Positions 47,516 to 60,004 of a stretch of DNA of 64,000 nt are shown here, one piece after another; the stretch's first letter is position 1, and every line of letters starts with the position of its first letter. The translations under genes were made by a program, and so were the position numbers. The DNA comes from Okapia johnstoni (taxonomy: Eukaryota > Chordata > Mammalia > Artiodactyla > Giraffidae): assembly GCA_024291935.2 (NCBI GenBank), contig CM044321.1, positions 59,700,985 to 59,764,984 of the forward strand, written 5' to 3'. The notes beneath the pieces are model-generated. The model ran no database searches. It saw only the letters and a program-made list of their open reading frames with translations, and was not told the DNA's origin.

Positions 47516-47583
47516 CTAAACATGAGACTGTCTCATGAATGTGACTTCGCCTCTCAGTTTTTCATAGCAATTTTGTGACTTTT

Positions 47584-47869
47584 GAGCTTCCCTCAGTTCA
47601 ATTGGTAAAGAATCTGGCTGCAATGCAGGAGACCCGGGTTCAATCCCTGGATCAGGAGGATCCGCTGGAGAAGGGATAGGCTACCCACTCCAGTATTCTT
47701 GGGCTTCCTTTGTGGCTTAGCTGGTAAAGAATCCACCTGCAGTGTGGGAAACCTGGGTTCAATCCCTGGGTTGGGAGATCCCCTGGAGAAGGGAAAGGCT
47801 TCCCACTCCAGTACTCTGGCCTGGAGAATTCACAGAGTCAGGCATAATTGAGCATCTTTCACTTTCACT
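47584..47869 (+). mobile_element. Tandem Bov-tA (two tRNA-like units)
   Basis: Two head-to-tail tRNA-Glu-like units follow each other (GAGCTTCCCTCAGTTCAATT and GGGCTTCCTTTGTGGCTTAG). Each has GGGTTCAATCCCTGG and a CCACTCCAGTA segment, and a Bov-A end follows the second. This could be an insertion of one element into another or a dimeric form. Confidence 0.85.
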
Positions 47870-47879
47870 TTGTAACCTT

Positions 47880-49540
47880 TGATGTTAATAGATGTATTGT
47901 GGTTTTAATTTTCAGATCTGTAAAATGTAATTTTGGTTCTAGTTTGCTTTTCAAAATACAACCCAAGACAATACAAGCAATGTAATATGAAGAAATGAGT
48001 AATTAGGTGGTGAATTTAACCAATTTATAAAGTTTGAGCCCACGCTTGCCCTGGCTTGCAAGATTTTTTTTCTTTATAATTACCAAAATACTTGATTAAG
48101 TTATCCAATTAATTTTATATGTATCTTCAAATTGCATTTTTTTAATTGCCATATTCCACCAGGAAGTATGTACATGCTGTTTCCTTTTGAACTTTTTCTT
48201 GCTATTTTTCCCTCTGCTTAGATTTACCGCATCATCTATCGTTAAGCCTGTTTTATAGGAAGTCTTTGTCCTTCTTTAAATTATTTCTTTAATCTGATTC
48301 CACCTCTTCCCAACTTCAGTTCAGCATATATCCTGCACTTACCTATAGTACCTGTGTCAACAGTATTATTTCATCGGCAACACTGTCACCACTTGAAGTC
48401 AGTGTCAGGTGTGAAAGAGAATTTGTTTAGGCACAGCAATGTTGAAAAGATATTATCAATGTCTTTTGTAAAGAACTGAAATAAAACGCAAGTTTCCCTT
48501 TAAGCCACTGGATCTTTCTGCAGACATTAAAAAATTTAAGTTAAAGTGCACTTCATTTTTCTCACTAATGCATCCAAGAAGATCCTTTTATACTTTAAGG
48601 AGTATCATTTTCACTTTCATGAAGAATTCTGAAACCTATTAGCTACTCAGATCCAATAGTTTTTTCCTTCCCACAGATTGGGCTGAGCAAACTGCCCTGG
48701 CAGGAAGCCACCAGAAATTCCAGTTGCAGAAGACTATAATCTTCCTTCACAAAAAGGGGCCTGGAAAGTGCTAGCAATGCCCTATTCCTCTTAACCATCT
48801 CTAACCCTTACTCAAGAAAAGGGCAAAGGTTGAGTAAAAATGTTTGGCATAGTCGATTTCTTAAAAATAATAAAAATGCATACTCACACTATGGATAAAA
48901 TTTTAAAGTATGTTCTGCCTTACTTTCTGAGGTATAAAAATATTTTAAGGCAATTTCAATGGATCAGATTTCAAGAAACTACTAGAACATCTTTTGTGAG
49001 TCGCTTTCATTTTGTCTGAATTACGAGATATTTCAACACTTTGCTCTACCAGGGTGTGTCGGGTTGTCTGTCACTTCACAGCTATCAAAGGGAAATTCTT
49101 ACCTTAAATCTCTGTATCATCACTGAATAGTTCTAATAATAAAAGGCCTAAATTTTAGGTCCTCAGGGATATCAAGGTATCTCATCTACTGTGTTGTTCA
49201 AGCTCTGGCAGCATGTTGTAAAACAGATATGTAATAGGCAGTAGAGGGCAAGAGCAAAACCTAACATTGTTACCTGGTGTTGATAGCACCTGAGATGTTG
49301 AATAAGATTATACAATATTTTGTTTAAGACAAGTAGGCTATTTTAATAAGTGAACCAAACTAGGGTGGGGGTGGGGAATTCCAGATATATCTATTTCAGA
49401 ATACATCTTATCATTGACCCCTTTTCCTCCTGAAGTAAATGTATTCCTCCTTCTACATAGCTCAGAGCATTGTCGTAACATTCTTGTGAAAACAGTCGTT
49501 TAAAAATGTAGTTCACACAGACTTAAGATTAGGAACTTAT
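47880..49540. other. Flank with no recognised feature
   Basis: AT-rich sequence without a named repeat, long frame or promoter-like block. Confidence 0.55.
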
Positions 49541-49845
49541 GGTTGTGGGGGTGGCGGGGGAGATGGAGGGAAGGGATAGTTAGGGAGTTAGGGATGACAT
49601 GCACACACTGCTATATTTAAAAATGGATAACAAACAAGGACCTACTGTGTATAGCACAAGGAACTCTGCTCAGTGTTATGTGGCAGCCTGGATGGGAGGA
49701 AGGGAGTTTGAGGGAGAATGGATATATGTATGTGTATGGCTGAGTCCCTTCATTGTCCACCTGAAACTATCTCAACACTGTTAATTGGCTATACCCCCCA
49801 ATAAAAAATAAGAAGTTTAAAAATAAATAAATTAATAAAAATTAA
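49540..49845 (+). mobile_element. Ruminant L1 3' end
   Basis: GTTAGGGATGACATGCACAC, AACAAGGACCTACTGTGTAT, GTATAGCACAAGGAACTCTG and TTAATTGGCTATACCCCCCA are L1 3' end phrases in order, followed by an A-rich tail. Confidence 0.88.
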
Positions 49846-50689
49846 ACAATACTATACTAGCTTTCCCATTAAAAAAAAAAAAACAGAGTTCAGAGTTCAC
49901 ATTGCAACCTTGTTAAGGTGATCAAGTTGTGTGATGACCTTGGAGATAGCTCCAATTGAACAAAGTCTAGTGAAGTGGATCTAGCATAGCAAATCCAAAA
50001 CCCCCAAGCTTCTTTTTATTCTACTAAATATTTGTACTGGTTATGGTTTCCCTGAGGAAGGGTTTGGTGCTGGTAAAGGGGCAACAAGCCTGATGGTCTG
50101 AATTTGACAGCCAAAAATAAACAAGGAAAAAATCCTGACTTTCAGATGCATGACTGAGATTTGGCCCAGGCTGAAGTCATTTACCTTTGCACTTTAAAAA
50201 AAATAAAAATAAAAAATTGCTAGATGGGTAAACAGCAGAGTTTATCTTACTTAATAATGACTATCAAACAATCCAAGAGATTTTAGGCTCAAAATTTTTT
50301 ATTCATAAATAATGAAGAGGAGCATTACAAACACACCTACAAAATTACCTCATATTCATCACCTGATCCTTTTCTTTCCCTGTCAGTTGTGCTGCTGTGT
50401 ATTTTTAAAGTTATAGATTTATAAAAATGTATGAAACTTTTAGACAAGCTGTGAGATGGATAGATGATAGATGGAGAGAGTATGTACGTATGTATTTCTA
50501 AAAACTTTTTCCCTTGGTCATTCTCAAATGGAGATGTTGAACTGGAAAGCATTTGGAGATGGACGAGAGTACTTCTGATTTCTCAGTGATGGAGGATGTG
50601 TCAGACAGTGAGCTACTGCCATTCGGGGCCAGAAGCTAGGGATGTGAAACATCCTGCAAGAATGGAGTGTTCACTGTGAAGAAGTACGC

Positions 50690-50905
50690 AGACAGGAGTG
50701 TGGAGCCACACAGCTTGAGTTCGAACCCAGTTTCTACCTGTAGGATCTTGACCATCTTAACTAAGTGGTCTCAGCCTCAGCTGCCTCATCTGTAAAATGA
50801 ACATAGTGGTAATATCTGCCTCACAGAATTCTGTTGTAAGGATTAAGCAAGTTAAAATACATAAAGTGCTTGACATACGGTAAGCTCTTGATGCTGGCTA
50901 CGGCT
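50690..50905 (+). repeat. MIR SINE, nearly full length
   Basis: GAGTTCGAACCCAGTTTCTA, CTCAGCTGCCTCATCTGTAA and GTTGTAAGGATTAAGCAAGT in the direct order. Confidence 0.8.
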
Positions 50906-50909
50906 ACTA

Positions 50910-52100
50910 CAAGTTCATTCAGGTCCTTCATTTTATGTTAATTAGAACTGGTAAGAGAATGTACAAATACAGTTTTTGAAACCTGCACCTCCTAAATTTA
51001 AAAATTCTCTATCTGGAATCCATGATGTAGTAGAAGATATTTCTTGATGATGAGAGTCATAATGGAAGCACACTTTCAATCCCTAAATGTGTTCAGACGA
51101 AGCAGTAGGAGAAGGTTAAGAGTAGGAGTGGGAAGCATTCTCAGGTCAAAGAAAATTTGTGTGGGCTGTAAAATGATGTGAGCAGATGCTTTACAGGGCG
51201 AAGAGATGCAGGGGAGGTCTGATCAGATTATCACTGTGAGTTTGCACAGTGGTGATCAGAGATGATGAGATGCAACCAAGAAGAGGTCATTACTGACCTA
51301 GGACCATGAGGAAAAATCAAATCCAGATCACAGTCAACTTGGAGGGTATCTGTGGGACACATTACACTCCCGTGGGGTCTGCAAGCCTAGAACCTATCAA
51401 TGCAGACTGAGAACATCCTGAATAGTCAAATGCTTCTCTCTGTAAAAGAGGAGGCTTCTCAGTCTGCAGCTAAATCTTGGATTTATCGTTTGCATGCAAG
51501 GGCCTTTCCTGTGTAATACTCACTTACACTATAATTCAGTCTTTCGAACATGTAAAGGAAAAGCCATTGAAAGCCAGTTTTACCTCTATTATTTGTAAAT
51601 CTAAAAGTGAGCATTAATCTTAGTGTTTTATACATACATACATACTAAAAAAAAAAAAAACAAACAAGAATGAGGTTAGTGCCTGTGGGAAGAACAGAAT
51701 AGCACATCACAGGTGGATGTAACACATTTTTCATAAGCACAAATTAAGCAGCCTGAAACAAAAAGATAAAAGTAAACCAACCACCCTTCCAATTTCCTAA
51801 ATTGAAGTTCTGTCAACTGTCAGATGTTTAAAGTGATGATTCAAATGATCAAATGCTTTAATCAAAAATAGAATTGAGTACTAGCACCATTAATAGAAAA
51901 CTTCCCAAAATAGCAATAGTAGTACTATGTTGATTCCCTCTCTTCCAGAGACTGAGTCACAAAGTATAAAATCTAGTAATTTGGAACTGATGACAAACTA
52001 TCCCATTTTCCCTGTATCATTCTTGGTTCCTCTTCCTACCCTTTAAGTCTTCACACTGCTGAAGGTCCAATCGTTCTCCTTTACGTTCTCTAGCTGCACA
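50910..52100. other. Flank with no recognised gene
   Basis: Nothing nameable apart from a TACA/poly(A) tract near 51630-51660. Confidence 0.5.
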
Positions 52101-52106
52101 CTTGTA

Positions 52107-52108
<2 letters not shown>

Positions 52109-52144
<36 letters not shown>
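52109..52144. repeat. (CA)n microsatellite
   Basis: Eighteen uninterrupted CA units. Confidence 0.97.
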
Positions 52145-52146
<2 letters not shown>

Positions 52147-52290
52147 TTTGGAGACTCCTTAAAGTCATCTCACTGGCGTTACTGTGAATGTTTCTCAGAC
52201 CTCTGTCTGATCATCCTTTCATCGCACTCGAGTCGTAGTGTTTCTGAAAACTATGAGATATCAGCACTGAAACACAAAAATTCAACTGTA

Positions 52291-52470
52291 GATACTTCCC
52301 TGGTGGTCCAGTGGCTAAGACTCTGAGCTCCCAATGCAGGGGGCCTGGGTTCACTCCCTGGTCAGGAAACTAGATCCCACATGCCGTAACTAAGAGTTCA
52401 CATGCTCTAAAAGATCCCATGTGCCACAATGAAAACCTGGCACAGCCAAATAAATAAATATTTTAAAAAT
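52291..52470 (+). mobile_element. CHR-1-type tRNA-Glu SINE
   Basis: ACTTCCCTGGTGGTCCAGTG, TTCACTCCCTGGTCAGG and TGCCACAATGAAAACCTGGC, with an AAATAAATAAATA tail. Confidence 0.9.
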
Positions 52471-52499
52471 TCTACCATAAAATTCACATATTTCCCCCT

Positions 52500-52765
52500 T
52501 ACATCTCACACCCCATCAACACGTCGGGTTTATTTTCCAACTTCATCCAAACTACATCCTCTCTCTTGGCCTCCCGTCCGATCCACACCAACATCAAGTC
52601 TGCCTCCGTTGTCGCAGTGGCCTCATCACCGCCACTCATGCTTCCACCCTTGCCGCACACTTCACTCTCCTGGACATAGGAAGCGAGTGACGCTTTTAAA
52701 ACAGAAGTCACATCCCAATACAACTCTGTGCAAAACCCTCCAGTGACATAATTTCCCTGCAAGAA
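52500..52765 (+). repeat. L2 LINE fragment
   Basis: CTTCCACCCTTGCCGCACAC, CTTTTAAAACAGAAGTCACA and GCAAAACCCTCCAGTGACAT follow the L2 order. Overlapping 105- and 87-codon frames are explained by it. Confidence 0.7.
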
Positions 52766-52769
52766 AGTA

Positions 52770-52925
52770 CGCTATCCCAATTCTGTCACTGGGTTACCTG
52801 AGGAAAGCTACTTAACATCTCTGAGCCTCTATTACCTGCTGGTAAAATGAGGACAATGATTTTCTTATTGGTGTGTAGGGAATATACATGCCCATTGTGA
52901 CAGGCATAGCAGAGCGTGAAACCTG
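52770..52925 (+). repeat. MIR SINE
   Basis: GCTACTTAACATCTCTGAGC and GCTGGTAAAATGAGGACAAT in the direct MIR order. Confidence 0.7.
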
Positions 52926-52929
52926 TACT

Positions 52930-54060
52930 TAATTCTACTGGTCTCAAGGGAAGCCTGTGTGGCAATGAAATGAGCCATAGGATGTTCTATCAAACTCAGG
53001 AATGAAGACGGATGTACAGGGTCAGATGGTAACTGAGAACCTCAGAGCATAACCACTCTGTGACTCTTAAGAATGGGCCCTCAAGGAATTAAGTGTAAGG
53101 TAAACTCACAACCAGAAAATTAGTCCAGGACAAAGACTGCTGACAGGACCCAATACTCCAGATCCAGGTCATCTACTTGGATGGTGGGATGCAAGTGATC
53201 ACCAGTATTTTAAGTAGAGAGAACGCTCAGGTCTGGGAGTTCCAACTTCTTCTCTTCAGTAAGTGAACCCTGGAATTTTAGTTGAACACATGGACACTCA
53301 GAATTGATCCCATCCCCTAGCTTTCCTTGCCTCTGAGTGTTCCCTGGTCTTGGGATGGGAGCAGGAGGAATGTATGTAATTTTGAGGGTTGTAACTAAAA
53401 ACGCTTGTCTTCCAACCCCTTTTCTTCATTTTGCTGCTAAATGTGATTAGCCATCTTGGGTCCTGGTAAGGACCACAGTCTAAGATAGTAGAGAAAATAG
53501 GATCGCCAAGGCTTATGTCTGACTACTTTAAAGCTGCCATATTGGTCTTGAACTGTCTAAATTTATATTATAGTATTGTTTTGTGTTAGGACAGCCAAAT
53601 TAATATATAGCAGATGACAAGATTGCCTGTTAATTATCTAGCAGCAAGATTTTTTCAGAAAGAGCTTAGGTACAAAGGACAAGTGGTAACCTATGGACCC
53701 ACTGTATGCTGCCCCTGGGAGGTGCCAGCCCTGGCTCTAAGCTGTGACCTCAACACCATTCCCACACCTCATGGCCAACAATGGCTGAACACTGCCCCAG
53801 CCAGAGCTACTGTGACTGAGTTTTCTTCTAAGGTTTGACACACAGGGCTATCAGGGCTGACTCTGGACTCGTAGATTCTCTCCTAGACAAGCTTGATTGG
53901 GTGGTGGTGTGTGGTCACAGTCCTTAGCTTCATTCCAGAGGTTCTCTCCTGACTTCTGATAGAAATTAAGACCTGGAGTCTTAGAATTCAGAGACCACTA
54001 TCGTGAATAAGGAACAACCCATCTGGTCCTATAAGTCGTTGGAATGACCACTGATTTAAT
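52930..54060. other. Flank with no recognised gene
   Basis: Moderate GC content and no clear repeat family. A 74-codon frame at 53614 has no familiar content. Confidence 0.5.
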
Positions 54061-54072
54061 GCTGTACAGGTC

Positions 54073-54410
54073 TTTGGGAGTCCTTTGGACAGCAAGGAGA
54101 TCAAACCAGTCACTCCTAAAGTGAATATTCATTAGAAGGACTGATGCTGTGGCTGAATCTCTAAGACTTTGGCCGCCTGATGCAAAGAGCTGACTTGTTG
54201 GAAAAGACCCTGATGCTGGGAAATATTGAGGGCAAGAGGAAAAGAGGGTGGCAGAAGATGAAATGGTTGAATAACATCACTGACTCAGTGGACATGTATC
54301 TGAACAAACTCTGGGAACCAGTGAAGGACAGAGGAAACTGGCGTGCTGTAATCCATGGGGTCCCAAAGAGTCACACACAACTTAGCGACAGAACAAAAAC
54401 GACAACCAAA
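54073..54410 (+). mobile_element. BovB LINE 3' end
   Basis: GGACAGCAAGGAGATCAAAC, AAGAGCTGACTTGTTGG, GACCCTGATGCTGGGAAAT and CATGGGGTCCCAAAGAGTCA mark the BovB C-terminal coding region and tail. The overlapping 81-codon frame encodes a BovB-like tail (EKTLMLGNIEGK), not a host gene. Confidence 0.92.
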
Positions 54411-54602
54411 GTCTTTCTCCAGTAAGTATGGACTTTAGCTTGAGGTTAGCATTCAAGAAATTCCATATGCTAAAATGGAGAACAACTTTGTTATTAGATA
54501 TTTTGACATTCATTTTGGGTACCATGTGCAATGTGTAGATTTTCTCTATACTGCCGCAATTCCAAAACTGATACATTCTGTTTCTGTCTCTCATTTTAGG
54601 GG

Positions 54603-55350
54603 ATATTTTTTTACTGTGCTAAAATATACACAAAATTTGTTTTAACCAATTTAAGCGTATAATTCAGTGGCAGTTAAGTACAATCACACTGCTGTGCAAC
54701 TATCACTACTCTCCATCTCCAGAACTTTTTTATTATCTGAAACTCAAATACTATAAGTATTAAACACTAGTTCCCCATCACTCTCACTTTCCAGCCCTTG
54801 ATAACTACTACTCTACTTTGTGTCTCTATGAATTTGACTACTTTAGGCACCTCAAACAAATATATGGGGTATGGAATCATACAATATTTGTCCTTTTCCG
54901 ACTGGCTTAGTTCATGGTTCATCCATATTGTAGCATGTGTCAGAATTTCACTCCTTTTTAAAGCTAACTGATATTCCGCTGCATGTATAGACCACAGTTT
55001 GTTAGTCCACTCATCCATCGATGGATACTCAGGTCGCTTCCATCTTTTGGCTACACAGCACCTTTTGCTGTTATGAAGATGGGCGTACAAATATCTTTTC
55101 AAGGCCTACATTCAGTTCTTTGGGATATGTACTTACCAGTGGAATTGCTGGATTATGTAGTAATTCTATGTTTAGTTTTTTGAGGAACCACCGTGCTATT
55201 TTCCACAGCAGCTGCACCACTTTATATTCCCATAAGTGATGCACAAAGACTCCAATTTCTCCACACCCATGCCAACATTTGTAATTTTCTGGGTTGCTGT
55301 TGTTTTTATGACAGCCATCCTAATGGGTATGAAGTGGTTTCAGTTTCACA
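54603..55350 (-). repeat. L1M LINE 3' UTR and ORF2 end, inverted
   Basis: Inverted L1 phrases: GTATGGAATCATACAATATT, GGTTCATCCATATTGTAGCA, TTTGGGATATGTACTTACCA and TCCTAATGGGTATGAAGTGG. Confidence 0.85.
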
Positions 55351-55639
55351 TGTTTAACGTTCTCAATTAGAATTTCAGAAACCCCTACTAGTCAGTACTG
55401 GTTCGAATCTTCTACCCTGACTGTATGCTTTGACAAAGTGGTTAATTATGGAGTTCACTGTGGGAAGGGCTTTCAAAGTCACATTTATCTGTTGGTATTT
55501 ACCTCTTGGTCCCCAATTTTCAGCCAAATATGCTTCTCTTATTTCATCAGTTTCACATAGTGCATGTCTGAGTAAGATTTCACTTTATAAAAGAGGTCCT
55601 CAACCTAAAAGAAAATTTGAAAATGTGGTCCATACTCTC

Positions 55640-55735
55640 TAAGGCTCAGAGAAATTAAGTGACTTTTCTGAGGTCTCTTAGCTCAGTAGTGGCAGAGTCA
55701 GAATTTGAACAGGATGAGACATCCAGTGAGACAGA
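55640..55735 (-). repeat. MIR fragment
   Basis: GGCTCAGAGAAATTAAGTGA and AGTGGCAGAGTCAGAATTTG are inverted MIR core phrases. Confidence 0.7.
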
Positions 55736-55867
55736 AGGCATGCCTAGTAGCAGTCATATTATGCGTGCGTTCCGTCAATCATTCATTCATTTCTTCAACA
55801 TACGTTGCATATACAATTTAACTGCAACATTCATTTACCAAATCGACTAGATCGGTTGATTTTTGAT

Positions 55868-56081
55868 GTTGCTGTTGTTTAGTCGCTAAGTCACGTTCGG
55901 CTCTTTTGTGACCCCCCTGGACTAGAGCCCGCCAGGCTCCTCTGTCATGGGATTTTCCAGGCAAGAATACTGGAGTGAGTTGCCATTTCCTTCTCTAGGG
56001 GATATTCTTGACCCAGGGATTGAACCCACATCTCCTGCATCAACAGGCAGATTCTTTATCACTGAGCCACCTGGGAAGCCC
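55868..56081 (-). mobile_element. Bov-tA SINE
   Basis: It runs from GTTGCTGTTGTTTAGTCGCT to CACTGAGCCACCTGGGAAGC, reverse-oriented and well preserved. Confidence 0.94.
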
Positions 56082-56310
56082 AGTTGGTCTTTATCTCCCA
56101 CCAAGTTACCAAGGAGAGTGGTAAGGATTCAGAGGAATGAAACATGCTCTGATAAATACCATCATCTTAGCAGACAAGAAACCAACAATAATAATGAAAC
56201 TTCACCCCTTCCCGCCAAGGGAATTACACATAAGAGATATACAGTTATAATGGAAAAGTACCAGGATAATTCTTTCTAGAGGGAAAAAAAATATGGTAAG
56301 TCAAAATTCA

Positions 56311-56548
56311 GGGACTTCCCTGGTGGTCTAGCGGTTAAGAATTCACCTTCCAATGTAGGAAACGTGAGTTTGATCTCTGGTTGTGGAACTAAGATCCCAC
56401 CTGCTTCAGAGAAACTAAGCACTGCAACTACTCAGGCCGTGAGCTCCAGAGCTCAGCTCACGGGAAGCCTGTGTGCCTCAACAAAGACCCCGAGTGCCAC
56501 AACTAAGACCCGATGTGGCAAAATAAGTATTTTTAAAAAATAAATCAA
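56311..56548 (+). mobile_element. CHR-1-type tRNA-Glu SINE
   Basis: GGGACTTCCCTGGTGGTCTA, AACTAAGATCCCACCTGC and GAGTGCCACAACTAAGACCC, ending in A-rich sequence. It has the longer CHR-1 body with a GAGCTC-rich middle. Confidence 0.9.
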
Positions 56549-56589
56549 TGTTTAAAAATAGTAATGAAGAATATTTCTGTGAAATGCAC

Positions 56590-57960
56590 TACATTAATAC
56601 TGATAGTATAGGAAACAGTTGAAGGAGGTATAGGCCATGCATGTAAGAAGCTTATAGTATAATAAAGGCCTAAGACAAGTCTACAAATAGCCATGAGCAG
56701 AGTGACAAATACTTGAAAGACCAGGGTAAAATCAAAATACTGAAAGTTTTTTTTTTAAAGAGACTTAAAGGAGAGAAAGACCCTATTTGGTTAGGGAAAT
56801 CCAGGAAGTCTTTGTAAGGGACTTTGTAAAAGAGAGTCTAAAGAAAGAGGACTATGGCCTGTTCTCTGAAAGGTTCACAGATGTTGAACAAGCAAATCTT
56901 GGGGAATCAACAGAGGGATGGCCAATTTAAGTAAAAGAAAGTACATGCAAAGACACGAATGGGGAGGATTATGAGCTGTATCCCAGAACAAGCTGTTGAG
57001 AATAGGCTGTATATGGGCTAGTTGCAGGATAAAAGCCTGAACAGATGAGTTGGGAACACATGGTGGAAATAGCCTAGAACGGAAAGCTGCAAAGTGTTAT
57101 GTTCTAAACAGAAAGTGAAGGGGAGTCATCAAAGGCTTCTTAGAGCACTGGTTGTGAGAGGTAGGTTATGTGGACAAGCAGGTTCTCTGGGCCTCAGGTT
57201 GTTACATATGCTTCATGCTCTGCTACAAGCACTGCTTTAGGAAGATTTATCTTACAGATTGTTCCCTCCTCTCAAATGTCAAGGAGAACAGAGGCAAAGA
57301 TGATGGCCATATTATTGTGGCAACTTAGTGCAACAAACTCAACTATCTGTACATTAGATTGGGAAGAAAGGGACTGGAGTTAGGGTAACAGTTAAGAATT
57401 TATTGCAGTAGTCCAGGTAAAACGTAAAGACCCCTAACTGCAACCTGGTCATGAGATTGGACACATGGTAGAAAAGCACACTTGAAGGAGAAGGTAGAGG
57501 ACTTTGCAACCAACCAATGGGGAGAGGGAAAGGTGAGGAAAGGGAAGGCACAGAGAAGCATGACTGAGCCTGCAAGACTGAGTCACTGGGGGAAGGATGG
57601 TATTTCCAAGTGAAGTAGTATGAGTTGGGAGGAAGAGGAGCCAGTTTGGGGCTGAGGTTGTGGAAGATTATGCTGGATTTGGGATCTGTGGATTTCAGAG
57701 TACCAGTGGCCCTCTGTTGTCCAGCAGGCAGTTGGATTGGGTGGAGGTCAGGCTACATTCCTAGAGATTGTGCAAAGTGGTGAGCATTATTTAACCTATG
57801 GAGCAAGAGGTCTGCAGGAAGCCCTTTGAGGATGAAGCCTTGAGAGATGACCAGGTTTATTCTTAAACCTGGGGGAAAAGAGTCATGGAGAGGTAAGAAG
57901 TCATAGAGGGGTAAGAAAGAGGTCAGTCATGCTGGCGAATCCAGGGGTGTCAGATAACTT
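56590..57960 (+). repeat. Ancient long interspersed repeat, same family as 38350
   Basis: The block is about 1.4 kb. GTACATGCAAAGACACGAAT, ATTTATTGCAGTAGTCCAGG and CAGCAGGCAGTTGGATTGGG appear in the order of this purine-rich old family. Short frames inside it are not conserved genes. Confidence 0.5.
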
Positions 57961-58596
57961 ATACTAGTTCCTCCAGATGCCTTCTCCTGCTTCCTACATT
58001 CTGCTCTCAGGCTCAAGTGTGCCCCATATGGCTCTGTGTCTTTGGCTTTAAGATGTGCTGAGTCAAAGGGGAGTCTAGCAGGAGACCCAGAGGAGGGAGG
58101 AGAGGGAGAGGTTGCCTTGGACTGGCTGTGATCTGCTCACTGCTCCTCTCAAAGTATTAGTAACTGCTATGCATGATTCTCCTTCCAGGCTCTGTAACTT
58201 TCCCTCACCTTGTCCCTTTGGGTCCAGGAGTGATAACTGTTTGGCTGCTGCCATTTCTGAATTCATCCTATACCTTATGGCTCCCTTAACTCTGTCTTCA
58301 GTTTTGTACTTAGCTTTTTATAACACTTTCTAAGTCATCCTAATTTGAGTGTTTTACTTGTTTCCTGTTGGGACCCAAACTGATATACCCACTATACCCT
58401 AATATTAACAGTAAGTGTTAACTAAGGGTATGACTGGCAACACTGACATTGTCCTAACCCTTATCAATTGCTCTTTTATTTATAGGAATCAACAGCAAAA
58501 TTTAATTTCAGCCATAATTCTACCTAGTTCTTCAACTCCCACTCAGAAATTGACATGCAATTGACCAAAGGGGACCTTTGCTAATCAAACTAAGCT

Positions 58597-58806
58597 TTTG
58601 TTCGTTGTTTTTAGTCACTAAGTCATGTCTGACTTTTTGTGACCCCATGGACTTTAGCTCGCCAGGCTCCTCTGTCCATGGGATTTTCCAGGCAAGAATA
58701 TTGAAGTGGGTTGCCATTTCCTTCTCCAGGGGATCTTCCCAACCCAGGCATCGAACCTGAGTCCCTGCATCTCCTGCATTGGCAGCTTTATGGCTGAGCC
58801 ACACCT
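58597..58806 (-). mobile_element. Bov-tA SINE
   Basis: TTTAGTCACTAAGTCATGTC, CCAGGCAAGAATATTGAAGT and TGGCTGAGCCACACCTA, reverse-oriented. Confidence 0.92.
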
Positions 58807-59234
58807 AGGCCTAAAACCATTAGCACATTTTTGATAAAAATGCTGACTGATGCATGAAGAAAGTAAGCACATAGATAAGAGGGAAGCATCCATGATTCCT
58901 GGTACTCTCAAGATGGGCACAACTATCAGTCAAACGCACTAGGAGTAAAAAAGAATCCCTGCTCTTTGGCTGTCTGAAACACTTAGCGCTCTCCAGGGGG
59001 TCAATGGCCAGCCATTGTTGACAGCCAAACTTCTCACAAGCTTCTTCACTTTCAGAGCTGTATCTTACACTGATTTCTCCAGCTTAAAGAAGACTTTCAG
59101 GACAAGAATATCCAATTCTCAATATCTACCTGAATCAACCCTAGGGGCCCATGGAAGCAGATGAATTCAGGATTAAGTGGTCTTTTTAAGCCACTAAATA
59201 TTGGAAATATTTTAGTTATGAGAATTATAGAAGG

Positions 59235-59392
59235 GGGACTTCCCTTCTGGTCCAGTGGCTAAGACTCCACGTTCCCAATGCAGGGGTCCAGGTTTGATCC
59301 CTGGTCAGGAAACTAAACCACAACAAAGATCGAAAATCCCACATGTTGCAACCAACACCTGGCACAACCAAATCTTTTTTTTTTTTTTAAAG
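59235..59392 (+). mobile_element. CHR-1-type tRNA-Glu SINE
   Basis: GGGACTTCCCTTCTGGTCCA, GGTTTGATCCCTGGTCAGG and CAACACCTGGCACAACCAAA, with a T-interrupted tail. Confidence 0.88.
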
Positions 59393-59679
59393 AAGAACTA
59401 TGGAGGGAAATTTCAGTAGTTCTGGGGTACAGGGAACCTGATTTCATTTCTGAAACTTCATCTGTCCTTGCAGTATAAAAAAATATCTAGGAACGGGGTT
59501 TCATGGCCTTGGCAGGGATAAGTTTTAGATTTCAAGAGAGAAGGAAGGAGTCTTTGAGTTAGGAAACATGTCTAAGTGGTGAATAAGCACAGGCACTGAG
59601 GTTTTCAAGAGCAGCTGGGTTTGGCAAATATGAGGCTGTTCCTTCTCTCGCTTTTTGTTTTCTTCTCTCCTTTGCATAG

Positions 59680-60004
59680 TGAGGCAGGCTTCTGGGGTCT
59701 CTGAGTATTTCTCTGGTCACTGGTCAGACCCGCAGGAGAGCTTCTCTGATTCTGTGAACACCTTGAGAATGAGCTGTTCTGAGAAGCTTCCAAGCCTTTC
59801 AGCATGGCAGGACCAGGGGTGGCAGATTTCTGATGAAAGATGGTCTTGCTTTCAGGGCTCTGCATCAGAAGTCATTCAGCTGGCAGATGCTGCTAAAAAA
59901 GCAAGCACATTCCATTCAAGGCGGTGCTTCTAGCATACTGCAGCTGAAGAAGGGACATACTCTGGGTTAGAGCCAAGGCTGAGTGTTGGAGAGTGACTTC
60001 AGAG
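59680..60004 (+). other. Exon-like block on the strand opposite INTS6
   Basis: A long pyrimidine tract ending CTTCTCTCCTTTGCATAG gives a good acceptor at 59679, and AGAG/GTAAAG gives a good donor at 60005. The 325-base block between them is more complex and GC-rich than its flanks and holds most of a 92-codon frame (59655-59933) with no familiar protein. It could be an exon of a plus-strand non-coding RNA upstream of INTS6, or chance. Confidence 0.25.
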
